NCBI RefSeq assembly: GCF_004016515.1
Contig: NZ_SACT01000001.1
Location: forward strand, 62,001 to 126,000
From: Rubrivivax albus
GTDB lineage: Bacteria > Pseudomonadota > Gammaproteobacteria > Burkholderiales > Burkholderiaceae_C
Direction: 5' to 3'
DNA: 64,000 nt
Part shown: in pieces, positions 62,404 through 64,000 of the stretch
Layout of the letters: every line of letters starts with the position of its first letter
Numbering within the stretch: the stretch's first letter is position 1
The notes under the pieces: model-generated
What the model was told of the DNA's origin: nothing
Database searches by the model: none
Seen by the model: the letters and a program-made list of their open reading frames with translations, nothing else
Translations under genes and position numbers: made by a program

Positions 62404-62432
62404 TTGCCGCTTTTGCTGCACTGCGATAGATT
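62404..62432 (+). promoter_or_regulatory. candidate sigma-70 promoter of gltB
   Basis: TTGCCG (4/6) - exactly 17 nt - TAGATT (4/6). Start predicted near 62439, giving a leader of about 25 nt. The -35 overlaps the CAATTG dyad at the end of the repeat pair. Confidence 0.5.
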
Positions 62433-62463
62433 CGCCGTCCCTGCACCCTGCCCCGGAGACCGC

Positions 62464-64000
62464 CATGACCATGGCCGCCCCCCGCCGCGAAGAGATCGAC
62501 CAACTGGCCGCCCAGGGCCTCTATGCCGCCCAGCACGAGCACGATGCCTGCGGCGTCGGCTTCGTCGCCCACATCAAGGGCCAGAAGGCCCATTCCATCA
62601 TCCAGCAGGGCTTGAAGATCCTGGAGAACCTGGACCACCGGGGCGCAGTGGGTGCCGACAAGCTGATGGGCGACGGCGCCGGCATCCTGATCCAGATCCC
62701 CGACGAGCTGTATCGCGCCGAGATGGCCAAGCAGGGCGTGGACCTGCCGCCGCCGGGCGAGTACGGCGTGGGCATGGTCTTCCTGCCCAAGGAGCACGCA
62801 TCGCGCCTGGCCTGCATGCAGGAGCTCGAGCGCGCCATCCAGGCCGAAGGCCAGGTGCTGCTGGGCTGGCGCGAGGTGCCGGTGGACCGCGACATGCCCA
62901 TGTCGCCCACCGTGCGCGCCAAGGAGCCGGTCATGCGCCAGGTCTTCATCGGCCGCGGCCCCGACGTCATCGTGCCCGACGCGCTGGAGCGCAAGCTCTA
63001 CGTCATCCGCAAGACCGCCAGCAGCGCCATCCAGCGCCTGCAACTCACGCACAGCCGCGAGTACTACGTGCCCAGCATGAGCTGCCGCACGGTGCTCTAC
63101 AAGGGCCTGCTGCTGGCGCACCAGGTGGGCCAGTACTACCTGGACCTGGCCGACACGCGCAGCGCCTCGGCCTTCGCGCTGGTGCACCAGCGCTTCAGCA
63201 CCAACACCTTCCCCGAATGGCCGTTGGCGCACCCGTACCGCATGGTGGCGCACAACGGCGAGATCAACACCGTCAAGGGCAACTTCAACTGGATGCGCGC
63301 CCGCCAGGGCGTGATGAAGTCGCCCGTGCTGGGCGATGACCTGCCCAAGCTCTACCCCATCAGCTTCGAGCACCAGAGCGACACCGCCACCTTCGACAAC
63401 GCGCTCGAGCTGATGGTGATGGCCGGCTACCCGCTGGCCCATGCCGCGATGATGATGATCCCGGAGGCCTGGGAGCAGCACGAGGGCATGGACGAGCGCC
63501 GCCGCGCCTTCTACGAGTACCACGCCGCGATGATGGAGCCCTGGGATGGCCCGGCGGCGATGGTCTTCACCGACGGCAAGCAGATCGGCGCCACGTTGGA
63601 CCGCAACGGCCTGCGCCCGGCACGCTACTGCGTGACCGAGGATGATCTGGTCGTGATGGCCTCGGAATCCGGCGTGCTGCCGTTCCCGGAGAACAAGATC
63701 GTCAAGAAGTGGCGCCTGCAGCCGGGCAAGATGTTCCTGATCGACTTCGACCAGGGCCGCATCATCGATGACGAGGAACTGAAGACCCAGTTCGCCGCCG
63801 CCAAGCCCTACCGGCAGTGGATCGAGAACGTGCGCATCCGCCTGGACACGGTGGAGGTCACCGCCGGTCCGCGCGCCTTTGCCGAGTCGCTGCTCGACCG
63901 CCAGCAGGCCTTCGGCTACTCGCAGGAGGACATCAAGTTCCTGATGGCGCCCATGGCGGCGAATGGGGAGGAAGCCATCGGCTCGATGGGCAACGACAGC
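62464..64000 (+). CDS. gltB: glutamate synthase (NADPH) large subunit, 5' part (continues past window)
   Basis: 512 codons visible from ATG at 62464 (ATG at 62470 is in frame). A 28-residue propeptide precedes the nucleophile Cys29 of the class II glutaminase domain (HDACGVGFVAHIKG); then LDHRGAVGADKLMGDGAGILIQIP, QRFSTNTFPEWPLAHPYRMVAHNGEINT, and FTDGKQIGATLDRNGLRPAR. Further C-terminal FMN and iron-sulfur parts lie outside. Transfers glutamine amide nitrogen to 2-oxoglutarate with GltD. Reading frame is intact to the window edge. Confidence 0.97.

Noticed and set aside
61662..62406. Active IS200-type insertion sequence
   Set aside because: HUH residues are missing, no left/right end hairpins or duplicated target seen, and the gene has host-like composition; called a domesticated relative instead.

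Overview
The window is chromosomal DNA of very high GC content from a betaproteobacterium, most likely order Burkholderiales in the Rubrivivax/Leptothrix/Ideonella neighbourhood. This is inferred from gene content and order (pilMNOPQ then aroK-aroB-dgt-gltB; lysA-lptM back to back with cyaY; a DUF3348/DUF802/OmpA/DUF2894 cluster; Coq7-type ubiquinone hydroxylase; Burkholderiales-type porin), not from a database search. No rRNA, tRNA, CRISPR array, prophage or complete insertion sequence was seen. Genes are tightly packed, with many 1-8 bp start/stop overlaps.

Region by region. 1-5.7 kb: a MacB-type ABC exporter (partial ATPase, two FtsX-type permeases) overlapping genes for a sigma-54 response regulator and its NtrY-like kinase. 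5.7-9.7 kb (minus): DUF3348, DUF802, OmpA and DUF2894 genes; the DUF802/OmpA pair has the design of an ion-driven stator (MotAB/TolQR/ZorAB-like). 9.8-15.4 kb (plus): a SAM methyltransferase, fadD, a bile-acid/sodium symporter family protein, a CPA2 antiporter, then a truncated GntR/FCD regulator remnant. 15.4-20.6 kb (minus): a lipoprotein (DUF4394), a cupredoxin-like protein and a GGDEF/EAL protein in one operon, plus a stand-alone Lon-like AAA+ ATPase.

20.9-33.9 kb: a nearly complete type II secretion locus. gspG-H-I-J-K-L-M-N-D-E-F run on the minus strand and end in a peptide-type solute-binding protein gene; gspC is divergent. No gspO (prepilin peptidase) is present. 33.9-36.9 kb (minus): ilvA followed by a CobT-like gene, with a strong intrinsic terminator placed inside the ilvA leader, a likely attenuator. 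36.9-40 kb: OsmC-family protein, coq7, a major porin with its own promoter, structured leader and terminator, and a DUF3047 protein. 40.1-44 kb: a four-gene Dpp/Opp-type ABC cassette that lacks its own binding protein. 44-50.8 kb: lysA-lptM, cyaY with a downstream hybrid histidine kinase, and the PBP1A gene.

51-64 kb (plus): pilM-N-O-P-Q, a large Ig-like-repeat lipoprotein, aroK, aroB, dgt, a RAYT-like transposase relative that has lost its HUH motif, an imperfect direct repeat, a good sigma-70 promoter and the start of gltB (runs off the window). The most unusual items are the DUF802/OmpA motor-like operon, the ilvA leader terminator, the CobT-like enzyme with altered active-site motifs, the HUH-less transposase with its CCCCAATT repeats, and the Ig-repeat lipoprotein sitting in the pilus-shikimate operon.
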